A stretch of 64,000 nt of DNA from Dryocosmus kuriphilus (lineage: Eukaryota > Arthropoda > Insecta > Hymenoptera > Cynipidae), in the NCBI GenBank assembly GCA_038277395.1, contig CM076190.1:235382618-235446617 (forward strand), in the 5' to 3' direction. Numbering within the stretch: position 1 is the first letter of the stretch; every line of letters begins with the position of its first letter. The position numbers were made by a program, and so were the translations under genes. Shown here piece by piece: positions 21,370 to 33,686 of this stretch. The notes under the pieces were generated by a model that was not told the DNA's origin, did not search any database, and worked only from the letters and a program-made list of their open reading frames with translations.

Positions 21370-22496
21370 ATCTGCCCGCTTCGCGGGCACATTCTCATCG
21401 CGCGCTTTGCGCGCCGCGCTTCGCGCGAAGAGTGAGCGCGCCTAGGGCACACATCTGTTGGCACTCGCGCTTCGCGCTCGATACGTTGTTTACAGCACTC
21501 GCGCTTCGTGCTCGATAAATTATTCACCTCGCGCTACGCGCTCGGTGTTTATGGATCCTATAAACCCTTACATTAAAAATTCCAAAAGGAACTATTTTAC
21601 TTAAGGCTCTATCGCCCTTAAGGAATACATTCTCATCATGACACGCGCGCTTCGCGCTCGATAATTACATTTTTTTAAAACACATTGTAGATTGGTAAAG
21701 TTTTTTTGTGATTTTTCAAATTTTCACAATAGAGGATTTCGATTCTTAAAAGTAAAACGATGAGTCTTATAAATAAATTGTTTAGTTCTTTCCAAGGTGA
21801 ACAATTTTGCTTATTAATATTTTCTAATATCTTGCAAAGTTTTGCTGAAGAGTCGTTTTCTTTATACTTCATAACATATTTCACGAATAACTCAAAAACT
21901 ACGCGTCTGCTCAAAAAAATGATGGAGAGGAAATTTGTAGACATTTTTAAGATAAACAACTTTGTTTATTATCATTTTTCCCTATCTTGCATAGTTTGGC
22001 GGAAAATTTGAAAACTTTGATTTTTAATAACGTTTTATCGATTAAAACAAAAACCGTGCGTTTTACCAAAAAATGGTTAAAAAAAAAATTTGTAGATATT
22101 TTTGAGATAAACAATTTTACTATCTTACATTTTTTTTGTATCTCTCATAGTTTAGCCGGAAAATGGATTTTTTATTTTGTGAAAAAAGTTTTTGATGGAT
22201 AAAACCATAACCGTTAGTCAAAAACCGCTGGTTAACGAACTCTTCCTTTCTTTTTACCCCTTAAAGAAGTGCACCAAAGCGCATTCCAATCCGATTAGTC
22301 CTTCGAAAGTTATCGTGATCACAGGCGACGACAACGACAACGACGACAACGACGACGACAACGGCGACAACAGACAGACAGACACGGTCGTAAAAACCGT
22401 TTTTTCTGACTCAGGGGGTCTCAAAACGTGGAGATTCCATGAAATCCTCGAAAGTCAAATTTTACATAAATCTAATACCTTCTCTGATGGGAATGT
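21370..22496 (-). mobile_element. family H interspersed element, copy g
   Basis: Plus-strand order is the same as copy f: ATCTGCCCGCTTCGCGGGC with ACATTCTCATC at 21387-21397, CpG palindromes to about 21665, AT-rich modules, the conserved block, an interrupted GAC microsatellite at 22326-22372 and GATGGGAATGT (one change from GATGAGAATGT). One AT-rich module fewer than copy f explains the shorter length. Copy g and its right flank duplicate copy f and its right flank. Confidence 0.75.
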
Positions 22497-23692
22497 AAAA
22501 AATAGCGATTTTTTATTAGTGAATTTTTTTAACGAACCCAATTGTACTTTCGTGCTTGTAAGCTTAAGCCATTTGGGCTAAGTACGCGCAATTGTCGCTC
22601 CAGATCAATATCTTTGAACCAAAATCATGAGTTCTTTTAGAAAAACACACAAGTTTCAATAATTTCAGGTTATGTTAAAGAATCCCGAATCTTCCTTTAA
22701 CCAACCTAGTCTCAGGAAAGTCCATTTTTGCACAGGGTATGCGAAAGACGTCTATTTTAATACATATTAGGTGATGATTTTAGTTGAAAAATCTTGATTT
22801 CTGTTGAAAATTCCCAAACATAACCTCGAATGGGTTAAGCCGACATATTCGTATTTTTAATTTCCAAATAGTTAAATTTTCAACAAAAATGTGAATTTTT
22901 GATAAAAAATGGTCATATATGCAAAAAGAAATGAATTTTTAATGCAATATTTTAAGTTTTAACTAAAAATGGACCAATTTTAATAACGTAGTCAAATTTT
23001 CGACTAAAGGAATGAATTCTCATTCACAAATTTATAACCGACTTAAACCAAGAAATATTGTTTTTCAACCAACAATAGTTGAATTATCAAACTTGAAAAA
23101 ATTTTCAAAAAGACGAGTTCCGGCTCGAGAAAGATAAATTAACGACAAAAGAAATACTTTTTAGCAAAACAGTTGAAATTTCAACCATAGATGAATTATT
23201 GACAAAATCCTTGAATTTGCAAAATAGTATTTTAATATTTAACTGAAAAAGGTGCATTCTTAACCAAGAATGGAACAGTTAATTGAATGAAAAAGAATTA
23301 ATTAGAAACAAAGATAGTTAAATTTTTAATAAGAAAAACAGGATTTTAAGAAAAATATTAGTTCTCAATAAAATCCTGAAACATCAAAACAAGAAAATAG
23401 TTCAAATTCCACCCAAAAGATTATTGGCAACCAAGAATGAAACAACTAAATTTTGAATAAAAAGAATTTAATTTGACCAACAATAGTTGAATTTTCGACC
23501 ACAAAAAATGGATGTTCAAGAAAATATTAATTCTAACAGAATTCATGACTTTCCAAAAAAGAAGTCAAAATTCCAACCAAAATAGTGTCTTAAAGCACAC
23601 GAAAAGACATTTGTAAAGCACTATAAGCCATGTGTGTATTTTTGATATAAAAATGAAATTTTGAACAAAATAGTGAATCTTTAATAAAAAAA
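22497..23692. repeat. L-type repeat unit (copy 2, first part)
   Basis: Near-identical to 16523-17717 with scattered substitutions and small indels. It is interrupted at TTTAATAAAAAAA by copy h and resumes at 24815. No genes. Confidence 0.8.
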
Positions 23693-24814
23693 ATCTGCCC
23701 GCTTCGCGGGCACATTTTCATCCCGCTCTTTGCGCGCCGCGCTTCGCGCGAAGTGTTAGCGCGCAGGGCGCGCGTCTGTTGGTACTCGCGCGTCGCGCTC
23801 GATACGTTATTTACGGCACTCGCGCTTCGCGCTCGATAATTACATTTTTTAAAAACACATTGTAGATTGGTAAAGTTTTCTTGTGATTTTTCAAATTTTC
23901 ACAATACAGGATTTCGATTCTTAAAAGTAAAACGATGAGTCTTATAAATAAATTGTGTAGCTCTTTCCAAGGTGAACAATTTTGCTTATTAATATTTTCT
24001 CATATCTTGCAAAGTTTTGCTGAAAAGTGGTTTTCTTTATACTTCATAACATATTTCACGAATAACTCAAAAACTACGCGTCTGCTCAAAAAAATGATGG
24101 AGAGCAAATTTGTAGAAATTTTTAAGGCAAACAACTTTGTTTCTTATCATTATTCCGTATCTTGCATAGTTTGGCAGGAAATTTGAAAATTTTGATTTTT
24201 AATAACGTTTTATCGATTAAAACAAAAACCGTATATTTTACCAAAAAAATGGTTAAAACAAAATTTGTAGATATTTCTGAAATGAACAACTTTGTTTTCT
24301 ACCAATTTTTTTTATCTTGAATATTTTGGCGGGAAACCAGAGTTTTTTAATTTTAATAGCGTTTTCTTGATTAAAACAAAAACTGTTCATTTTATCAAAA
24401 AACGGTTCAGACAAAATTTATAGACATTTTTAAGGTGAACAATTTTACTATCTCACATTTTTTTTTATCTCTCATAGTTTAGCCGGAAAATGGATTTTTT
24501 TATTTTGTGAAAACAGTTTTTGATGGATAAGCCATAACCGTCGGTCAAAAATCGCTGGTTAACGAACTCTTCCTTTCTTTTTACCCCTTAAAAAAGTGTA
24601 CCAAAGCGCATTCCAATCGGATTAATCCTTCCAAAGTTATCGCGGTCACAGGCGACGACGACAACGACGACAACGACGACAACAGACAGACAGACACGGT
24701 CGTAAAAACCGTTTTTTTTTTTTCCAACTCAGGGGGTCTCAAAGCGTGGAGATTTCATGAAATCCGCGAAAGTCAAATTTTACATAAATCTAATACCTTC
24801 TCTGATGAGAATGT
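23693..24814 (-). mobile_element. family H interspersed element, copy h
   Basis: It starts ATCTGCCCGCTTCGCGGGC with ACATTTTCATC and ends GATGAGAATGT. The GAC microsatellite lies at 24655-24683. It lacks the GGATCCTATAAAC stretch seen in f and g. The insertion site in the L unit is recognisable because 26300-26330 carries the uninterrupted sequence TTTAATAAAAAAAAGTTTTC followed by AACTAAATATGG. Confidence 0.75.
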
Positions 24815-26570
24815 AAAAAAATTTCGAATAAATATGGTAAAATATTAAACGAAAATTTTAGAAGTTGACTTAAAGTATAAAAAAAATTTCCAACCCAAAA
24901 TATATGTTTTTTATGGGGATTCATTAATTTCGTCATATTATTGCCCCTCATTAACTTTATCAAAGTTTTAAGTCCTGAATTTACGAGTATTTTATTAATA
25001 AACTACTTTTTATTTTATACTGTATCTTAAATAATGTTTTAATTACCTCTACTCCCACTTGGTTGAGAAGATGATTCTGAAAGAAGAAAATAGCAATTTT
25101 TTATTAATGAATTTTTTTTCTGAACCCAATTGTACTTTCGTAGTTGTAAGCTTAAGCCATTTAGGTTGTGTGTGGGAATTTTCGGTCTAAATAGATATTT
25201 TTCTTACAAAATCATCAAATCATTTAGAAAAACCTACAAGTTTCAATAATTCGAGGTTATGCCGACGAATTCCGAATCTCCGTTTTTTCAATCTAACCCC
25301 AAAGAAACCAACTTTTGTACTGGATTTGCGAAAGGCGTCTATTTTCAGTCATACTAGGTGATGATTTTGTTGAAGATTCTTGGTTTCTGTTGAAAGTTCC
25401 CAAACATAACCTCGAATGGCTTAAGCCAAACAGTTAAAGCACTTGAGTTAAACACTGAAGAGAACAGTTAAATTTTCTACAAAAAAGTGAATTTTTGATC
25501 AAAAATGCTTATATTTTCATAAACAAAAAATGGATTTTTAATAGACCATTTTAGGTTCTAACTAAAAAAAGACCAATCTTTAATAAAATAGTCGAATTTT
25601 CAACTAAAAGGATGAATTCTTTGTCGAAAATTTATAACTGACTTCATCCGAAAAGTATTTTTTTTTCAACCAACAATAGCTGGATTATTAATATTGAAAA
25701 AATATTCAAAAAGACAATTGAATTCCGGTTCAAGAAAGATAAATGGTCAAAAAAAGAATTACGGTTCAACAACACAGTTGAACTTTCAACCAAAGATGAA
25801 TTATTAACAAAATCCTTGTATTTTCCAAAAAATAGTTAAATTTTTAACTAAAAAGGGTGACTTCTTAATAAATAATCGGAACAGTTAATTGAATGAAGAA
25901 AAATTAATTTAGTAAACAAAAATAGTTGAGTTTTTAACAAGAAAACATAATTTTCCGGAAAATATTGATTCTAAACCAATTCCTAAAACTTCAAAAGAAA
26001 AAAATAGTTGAAATTCCACCCAAACAATTATTTCTCAATCAAAAATGAAACAGATAAATTTTGAGTAAAAAAAAAAGATTAAAGTTGACCAAAAATATTT
26101 GAATTTTCAACCAGAAGGCATAGCTTTTCAAGAAAGGATTAATTCTTGAGAAAATCCATGACTGTCAAAAAAAAATTAAAAATCCCAACCAAAGAAATGT
26201 ATCAAAGTAAAGGAAAATACATTTTCAAAATACTATAATCCATATTTGTATTGTTGATTTAAAAAAATTAAATTTTCAACAAAATAACGAATTTTTAATA
26301 AAAAAAAGTTTTCAACTAAATATGGTGAATTCTTAAATGAAAATGTAAAAGTTGAATTGAAGAAGAAAAAAAATTTCCAACCAAAAATATATTTTTTCAT
26401 GGGGTTTCATTAACGTATTCATATTATTGCCCCCCATTAACGTGATCAAAATTTTAGATCATAAATTTATGAGTATTTTATTAATTAAATACAATTTATT
26501 TTATATTATATTTCAAATAATTTTTTAATTACCTCTAATCCCACTTGGCCCAGAAGATGACCCTGAAAGA
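24815..26570. repeat. L-type repeat units (end of copy 2, complete copy 3)
   Basis: The end of copy 2 runs to about 25087 (ATTCTGAAAGAAGAAAATAGCA). Copy 3 runs from there to about 26570, giving a complete unit near 1.48 kb. It starts with AGCAATTTTTTATTAATGAA and TTGTACTTTCGTAGTTGTAA, and ends with CTAATCCCACTTGGCCCAGA and CCTGAAAGAAG. The interior is made of degenerate 20-30 base TTGAATTTTCAACC-like repeats. No gene seen. Confidence 0.75.
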
Positions 26571-29500
26571 AGAAATAGCGATTTTTTATTAACGAATTTT
26601 TTCAATGCCCCTATTGTACTTGGTACTTGTAAGTTTAAGCCATTTTAGGTTATGTTAGGGAATTGTCACACCAAGTGAGTATTTTGTTACTAAAATCATC
26701 CGTTCTTTTTGGTAAAAAATCATCTTTCTTGCATGAAAATTCATGTATTTTATTAGTAGCTGGTATTTTGGTTCTGAAATTAAACTATTCCGTTGTAAAA
26801 CTGCTCAGCTTCTTTTTTTTGAAAACAGAAATATTTTTTTGAAAATCGAAATATTTTTGCTTGAAAATTGAATCATTTTGTTGAAAATGCAATATTTCAG
26901 ATAGTAAGGAAGCCAGTAAAGAAATATTTCGAAAATTTAAAAGTTGTTATTTTTCTAAACAAAAATTTTAAACAAAAATAAAAAGAATACGTTAGTAACA
27001 ATTACATATTATTGTTAGAAATAAAATGTATGGAGAAACACGCAGCTTTACGCATCTTATGTCAAATTCAAGTATTTGTTTATAAGATTTGTTAGCGTGG
27101 CCGGCAAAATAGGTTGTTTTTCAAAAAAAGCTTGAAATGAAATGTAAAAACAGCAAGTGTTTTGTTTCTCAGGTGCAAACTGAAGAAACTTCAAGACCAA
27201 AAATTGCAATTAAAAAAAATGTACAATTTACTAAACACGAAAAATTGCTTTTCGAGCATTTTCAAATAATTTTAACTTTAAAAACTTTGTTCAAATTTCT
27301 AACTTTATATTATGTTTCAAGTTTCAGAAATAACTAATTCAATTTCAAACTTTTAAAAATTTTAAGATTTCAGGTCGTAATATTTTGCTTTTGACACAAT
27401 AATCAAATAGTTAATCAAAAATATTATAGTTAAATATTCAATAACACAATTCGTTTTCAAAAAAAAATCAATTGAATCAAAACTGAAAGGAAAAACTTGA
27501 AAGACGAATTTGCAACAAAATAGTTGAATTTCCGACTTTTGCGCAAAATATGTAACGGTTGTAATTTCAAACCAAGTATCTGAATTTTTAATAAAAAAAG
27601 TTAAAACATCAACAAGAAAATTACTTGATTGAAAAACAGTTATATTTCCGAGAAAAGAAGAATTTTCAAGTAAGTTTTTCGACTAATTTAAAGTAACTTT
27701 TAACTAAGAAATGATCAATTTTGAACAAAATAGTAGATTTTTCAAGTAAAAAAGATGACTTCTTAGACATAAATATTGAAATTGGCTTTATCCAAAAAAA
27801 TTCTTGCAGCAAAATGTAGTTGAATTTTAAACCGAAAAAAGCAATTTTCAACAAAACAGTTGTATTTACACCCTAGAAAGATAAATTTTGACTAAAAAAG
27901 TTAACTTTCAATCAATATATTCGAAATCTCTATAAAACAAGGACATTAAAAGAAAAAATCAATTTTCAATCAAAAATGTCTATATTTTCAGCAAAAAGAA
28001 GTTGATATTCAACGGAATAGTTTAATTTTCAACTGAAAAAGAAATATTTTGAACAAATTAGTTGAACGTTCAAGCCAAAAAAATCATTTTCGTCCGAAAA
28101 TCTTACAATTAGTTTTCAACCAAACGTGATGAATTTACAACAAAACTTTTGAATTTTCAATAGAAAGAAATGAATTCCCAAAACCAAAACCTGGTCCAAA
28201 ATTCATTTTTTCATTTTTGGTAAAAAATAATAATTTTTTTGGTTTAAAATGCAAATAAATGGTTAAAAATTCTTATGACTTTTCCATAAGTCACCTAAAT
28301 GAATATTCCATGTGATAAATATTTTGTATAAAAAAAAAACCTTGCAGATTGGGATGAGATACTTAGTGAAAATCCAAATGATTTGGTCGAAACTTGAAAC
28401 TTTTTGTTCAAACTTTGTCTTACTTTAATGTAAGTTCAGTTGGTTTAGTAAAAATTTCCTTTTTCGGTTCATATTTCAACAATTTTTAGTAGAGAAGAAT
28501 TTTTTTGGTTCAAGTCAATTCTAACGTTTTTGTTTGAGAATTCATCTTTTTTAGTTGAGGAATCTACTATTCTGTTCAAAATTGGTCTTCTCTTAGTTAA
28601 AAATTAGTTGAAATTAGTTGAAAAAAATGGATGAAATTGTTTTCTTTTATCAAAAATATAACTATTTCTTAATTAAGATCACTTTTTTTTTGACAATTTG
28701 ATTTTTTAAAATTAAGCATTCAGATACTTGGCTTAAAATTTCAAAGTTTAATTTTTTTTGGACAAGTTGGAATGTCAAATTTTTAAAACTTCTTCCTTTT
28801 GTTTGATAATACTTGAAATATATTTTTGAATAAAAAATAATATTTTTTTGTTTAAATGTACCTATTTTCTTGTTTGTTTTGAGAGTTAATACATTTAAAT
28901 TTAAAATTCAAATATTTTGTTAAAAATTCGCCTTCGTTCATTAAAAATTAAACTATTCCATGAACAATTATTTTTCTTTTGGTCGAAAATTCGACTACTT
29001 TCTAATCAAAATTAATCTTTTTTATTCAAAACCTATCTGTCCTGTTCATGGCTGAATTATCTTTATCTTCGGTTCAAAATTAAACTGCTGCATTTTTGGT
29101 TTTGAGAGTTCATCTTTTTCAACTGAAGCTACAACGATTTTGCTGATAATTGGTCACGTTTGGTTGAAAATTCAATTGTTACATTTTTGCTCGAAAATTA
29201 TTTTTTTTTGTTTAAGGATTCAACTAATGTGTTAAAAGTTCGTCTTTTTTAGTCAAAAATTAAAGTATTCCGTTGAAAATTAATCCTTTCTTGTTACAAA
29301 TATCAATATTTTAGTTTGGAAACTCATTTATTTTTTTAAAGTGTACTTTTTGTAGGAGAATTTCAAATACATAAAACTTTTCAGTTTATAAAAATAAATA
29401 GTTAAATGTCAAAGCAAAAAGGACTAATTCTGTACAAAAAATAGAACAGCTAAGTTTTATAAAAAGAATTAATTTTTAATATAAAATAGTTGAATTTTCA

Positions 29501-29655
29501 AAAATAAAAATTAGCTTTCAAGAAAAATATTACAATTTTTTATAAAAAAGTCACAGTTTCAAAGAAAGATATCTCTCTAATATTTTTGAGGCAAAATTTC
29601 TTTTTCTGACAACGTTTAAAAATTTTTGTATTTTGATCTATAAAAAATTATATTT
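26571..29655. repeat. L-type unit start and degenerate short-repeat field with strand switches
   Basis: Another L unit starts AAATAGCGATTTTTTATTAACG. After about 26700 the sequence is short degenerate repeats only. The orientation of the GTTGAAAATTCAAC-like motif and of A-rich versus T-rich strands changes at roughly 27000, 28200 and 29400, producing blocks in inverted order. Open frames up to about 66 codons carry no motif. Confidence 0.65.
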
Positions 29656-29659
29656 TGAC

Positions 29660-29780
29660 TCGTTCTTCGAGATTACATCGTAGTAACGTTAGTTCGTCTA
29701 GTTCTAACCACAAGTTTGGAGAATAAATTTGAAAAAACCGCGGCTTCCTGCGTCTTTTCCTACCATGCGCCCTGGCGGTG
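29660..29780 (+). repeat. DIRS-like element, left inverted terminal repeat
   Basis: The reverse complement of 37362-37481. Shared stretches include CGTTCTTCGAGATTAC, CTAGTTCTAACCACAAG, AAAAAACCGCGGCTTCCTGC and CTACCATGCGCCCTG, with scattered mismatches. It lies directly outside the DIRS coding region. Inverted terminal repeats are expected for DIRS retrotransposons. Confidence 0.8.
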
Positions 29781-30600
29781 ACCTTTATAAAGTTCTTTGT
29801 GCTAGGCAAAGCTAAAGAAAAAGAACAAGTGGATCTACAGGAAAGTTTGGTCTTGAGGTGGACCTCATCGTTGACGGACGGGTTACCTAAGGCACTATAG
29901 TTGAATGAGGAGATTGTGTCAACCTTAAAACGAAACGGGTGTCAAAAGAGCTCAGCTCTTCGTCCTTGAACAAAATCTGTCGGGTTCGGCTTTGTCAGCG
30001 TTAGGGCAAAGCAACACAATGGTACTAAATCATGAAGAAGAGCCGCTAGATCGGCTGGAGTGAATAGAAAAATTATCCGATGTAGGCCAACTGATAGCCC
30101 AGCTGCATTTTTAGGTTTCTTCGGTCAGAAGGGCGTTTATCTCTCCAATGTTGACTGAATCAATGAAAAACTTGTTGCAATCGACTAAACCATGTTCTTT
30201 ATTGTACGGAGATAAGCTGACGGAAAAAATTAAAGCCGCGAAATAGATGGAGAAGATTGGCAAAGAAATCAAGGACACTTCTCTTCCGTCAACCTCCTCC
30301 ACTAGTAAAAAGGTTACTAGACCATTCCCGGTACGCACTTTAAACTGGCGGGGCTAGAATACGAGACAGGGAGACTCGTATAAGAGCATGAGCGACTGTC
30401 AACAGAGACCTCCCCAAACAACTCAATACAGCGGCAAGAGCATGTACAGCAGCACCCCCAAGGCAGGCAGCAGGAGTCAACGTTTGCAGAGAAGAAGAAG
30501 TAAATAACGAGGTGAGAGTAGTAGCAGGGTGACTGAATCATTTTCTTCCCGAATGGAAAAAGATCACCAGTGACCTTTTTGTCTCAAATTGTGTGAAAGG
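29781..30600 (+). pseudogene. DIRS-like leader and putative gag remnant
   Basis: Plus-strand reading in several frames gives pieces such as LSPMLTESMKNLLQSTKPCS and LLYGDKLTEKIKAAK, interrupted by TAG codons. A basic, Ser/Arg-rich, Gly-poor stretch (KVTRPFPVRTLNWRG, SSTPKAGSRSQRLQRRRSK) follows. Before the RT region, the frame HFLPEWKKITSDLFVSNCVK resembles the conserved lead-in of DIRS RT proteins. The gag assignment rests on position and composition; frame breaks show decay. Confidence 0.5.
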
Positions 30601-32100
30601 ATACGAAATTCCTTTCCAGAAAAAGCCACCACAATCTCTGAGCTTTAATAAAAATTTGCAGTTTTCGTTAGAGGATGAAAGTTCTTTAGAAAAGGAAGTA
30701 GGAATGTTAATATCAATGAAAGCAATAGTTAAATGTAAAGCGGTAGTAGAACAATTCTTTTCCCCCTTTTCCCTGGTTCCGAAACCAGATGGATCTAAAA
30801 CGTTCATAGTGAACTTGAAATCTTTACATCAATTTATAACGAGGTATCACTTTAAAATTAAAGATTGAATCGTAGCATTAAATTTAATTTATCCGATTTA
30901 CTTTTTATATCATCTGGACTTCAAGGATGCTTGTTTTCTGGTAAGAATATCCGATCAGTCGTAAATTTTTGAGGTTTAAGTTTAAAGGTCAGATCTACAA
31001 ATTACAGTGCATGCCTTTTGGACTCTGCACACGTCCTTATGTATTCACGAACTTATTAAAACCAGAGCTCAATTATCTAAGAGAAAGAGGGTGGCTATCG
31101 ACGACATATTTAGATGACATTTTATGTATCGGCAGGTCGCTAAATGAATTCCCAGGAAATGTAACTGTTACGAGAAAAATTCTTAATAAGTTAGGCTTTA
31201 TCTTGAATGAATTAAAAAGCAAACAAGAGCCAGAAAGAAGATGTACGTTTTTGGAAACTATTATAGACTCTAGTGACATGACACTGTCCTTACCAGAGGA
31301 AAAGAAATTAAAATTAAATAATACTTTTCGGGAATTTATAAACAAAGTTTCTTGCTTGATTAGCGAAGTGGCTGGTTTAATTGGGATATTAGTTGTAGCA
31401 TGTCCAGGAATCCCCTATGGGATCCTATATACGAAGCTCTTAGAAAGAGAAAAGTTCAAGATTAATAATAAATGAATAGGATTTTGACAGAAGAATGATC
31501 ATTCATTCCTGCGTGAACAACGAACGTAATTGGTGGTTAAATAGTATTTTGTTAGCAAAAAATCCGAATAGATCATTTAATTACAAACTAGAGATTTTCT
31601 CAGACGCGTCTCTGATGGGATTGGGCGCGCACTGTAATGGAGAAAACACTCACGGATTCTGGCAACGAACGGAGCAAAAACTCCATTTTAATCACCAGCA
31701 AATCATAGCGGCCTCTTTAGTGCTTAAGTCTTTTGCTAAGAGATACGAAAATTGTGAAATTTTGATAAGAATCGATAACACCACGTCAATTTTGTACTCT
31801 AACCGTTTGGGGGGTGTGCAGAATGTGGAACTTAATGAACAAGCAAGAGACATTTGGTCCTGGTGCGATAGAAGAAGGTTTTGTATCTTTGCTTCCAACA
31901 TCACCTCATGGGAAAACATTAATGCAAACAGAGAATCTAAAAGAGTCAATGTGGATACAGAATGGGAATTAGGAAATCCGTTTTTCCAAGACATAGTAAA
32001 AAAGTGGGGGATACCAGATATTGACCAATTCGCTAGAAGGAGAAATGCAGAGATCAATTTTTTTGCTCCTGGAAGCGAGATCCATAAGCTCGATACATAG
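30535..32100 (+). pseudogene. DIRS-like reverse transcriptase and RNase H
   Basis: Three frames, 30593-30868, 30969-31475 and 31495-32100, read in sequence as one degraded protein. The first has KGYEIPFQKKPPQ and FSLVPKPDGSKTFIVNLKSL. The second has QIYKLQCMPFGLCTRPYVFT and the catalytic YLDDILCIG at about residues 47-55. The third is an RNase H domain with IFSDASLMGLGAHC (first Asp), QQIIAASLVLKSF and IRIDNTTSILY, followed by DTEWELGNPFFQDIVKKWG and DQFARRRNAEINFFAPGSEI. This order and wording fit DIRS rather than LTR or LINE RTs. Stops and frameshifts separate the parts, so it is inactive. Confidence 0.85.
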
Positions 32101-32730
32101 ATGAATTTACGGTAAACTGGAGTAAATATTTTTTTTTACGCCTTTCCATCTTTCGCGGTGATCGTGAAGCTATTACAGAAAATTAATACGGATAATGCTC
32201 AGGGAATAGTGGTGGTTCCTCATTGGCTCACACAGCCTTCGGTCTCTTTATTTAAATCGACCCTAATAGAAGACCCATTAATTTTTTCTCCGTCGTTCAG
32301 CTTATTGTTATCTCCGTGCAGGTCCCTGAGTCATCCGCTTGCAAAACACATTACCCTGGCTGCAGGGAGTCTCTCCGAAGATCATATCAGCAGAAATTAG
32401 TGCCAGAGGGCGCAGTAGAGGTATTAAATTTCATCGCTATCAGATTTCACGATCAAAAAATACAATTCAGCTCTTAAAAATTGGTGGCGCTATGGCCACA
32501 AGATCGATAGAGACCCTCTACAACAAAATGTCAACCTAGTACTAAAATACTTAACAACTTGTTTTAACCAGAGTGCTTCGGTGGTCTGCATTGTCCTTTG
32601 GCAGCTCTATCGTGTTGATACGCAGGGAAAATATCTGCACCTTGCTCTTTTACCTAGCAACTCATACTTATGTAATCGGTTTTACAAAGAGATCGAGCTA
32701 ATACATATGATAATGCCTTTTCAGGTGTTA
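32101..32730 (+). pseudogene. DIRS-like post-RNase H region and truncated tyrosine recombinase start
   Basis: After the RNase H frame, VKLLQKINTDNAQGIVVVPH and WLTQPSVSLFKSTLIEDPLI match the region that follows RNase H in DIRS polyproteins. At 32460-32580 the frame YNSALKNWWRYGHKIDRDPL and QQNVNLVLKYLTTCFNQSAS resembles the N-terminal core-binding part of a DIRS tyrosine recombinase. Similarity fades by about 32730, and the catalytic part is missing before the right terminal repeat. Confidence 0.65.
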
Positions 32731-32766
32731 ATTTTTCAGCTGCCTCCGAATCTTGTATCAGTTTTC

Positions 32767-33220
32767 TCATTTTTCAGTAGGAGTCTCTTGAGTCTTTTTG
32801 AGAACTGTAGCCAAATCTTTTTCCCCTGACATTCTTGCTGCATAACGACAGGCACTTAAAAGTTTCATAGGATCATTTCCATTTTTATTCAAACTTACAC
32901 CTGCCGTTCGACGTTTTGACCTATCAGATGATAAATTAAAGAAAAGAGTTGAAATACCCAAGCCTTAGGTACACAGTTAAGTTCTTGAATTTTCAAATCA
33001 GGAATATAAAGCTTTAAATTCAAGCAAACTTCCTGCCACTTTCGATTCCGATTGCATCTGAGACTTCGCGGACGAGTTTTTAATTGATTTAATTGAGTGG
33101 CTTCAAGATCTCTGAATTGGAATTCCTGTTTTTGTAAAATATAAGCAACGGCCACGTCAACATCATCCTGCTCAGCTTCAGCTTCAGGTGGATTAAAAAG
33201 AACTTTCAGAATTTAGCGTT
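32767..33220 (-). pseudogene. Unidentified minus-strand coding remnant
   Basis: Two overlapping minus-strand frames look coding rather than random. The upstream one is rich in charged residues (NPPEAEAEQDDVDVAVAYIL, then TQLNQLKTRPRSLRCNRNRK). The downstream one ends SDRSKRRTAGVSLNKNGNDP, SACRYAARMSGEKDLATVLK, ETPTEK and a stop. The SDRSKRR plus C-terminal ETPTEK pattern resembles short uncharacterised proteins common in insect genomes, but I cannot name a family. It lies inside the DIRS boundaries, so it arrived as or with another insertion. Confidence 0.35.
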
Positions 33221-33686
33221 TCGTAAAACTGAACATTTTCACTTTGAAACAAAACTCCAATTAAAAAAATTATTATCGCTCTGAGAAATGTCATTCTAAC
33301 AAAAAAGAATGACTGGGATAAAAAAACAGGTATGTAGTGAAATTCAGGGAGAATGCAAGAATATTTTGAACAATTTATCTATAGCAATATGCTATCACGT
33401 AAAAAACACGAAATTGATATTGGCGCTGAAATATATCCCTACCTTCATTAAAAACCAAAAGTAGCAGCCAGTAGCAGCACATTTGAAACTTCAGTAACTA
33501 ACGAGAAGAATGATTCCATGAAAACTTCAAAAAGACGTGGATCTTCGTAGTATTTTTAAACTGAAAAATATCCAGTACTGAGAACTTGAAGAATGTGCAT
33601 GCAAACTCTTCTTCAATTCGTAATTAATCAAATATCACAAGTTATTTAGTACCTGTAGGTAATTTAATAGCTATTTACTTTACAAG

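Noticed and set aside
21017..21518. A 142-codon frame and overlapping frames over the GC-rich segment
   Set aside because: Open in several frames on both strands because of GC bias, with Pro/Ser/Arg low-complexity content and extension into satellite and family H sequence.
13040..29655. A CRISPR-like array of regularly spaced repeats
   Set aside because: Repeats are degenerate and irregularly spaced, without constant-length unique spacers, in a clearly eukaryotic context.
30111..30541. Minus-strand frames opposite the DIRS leader
   Set aside because: Shadows of the plus-strand DIRS sequence; no motif of their own.
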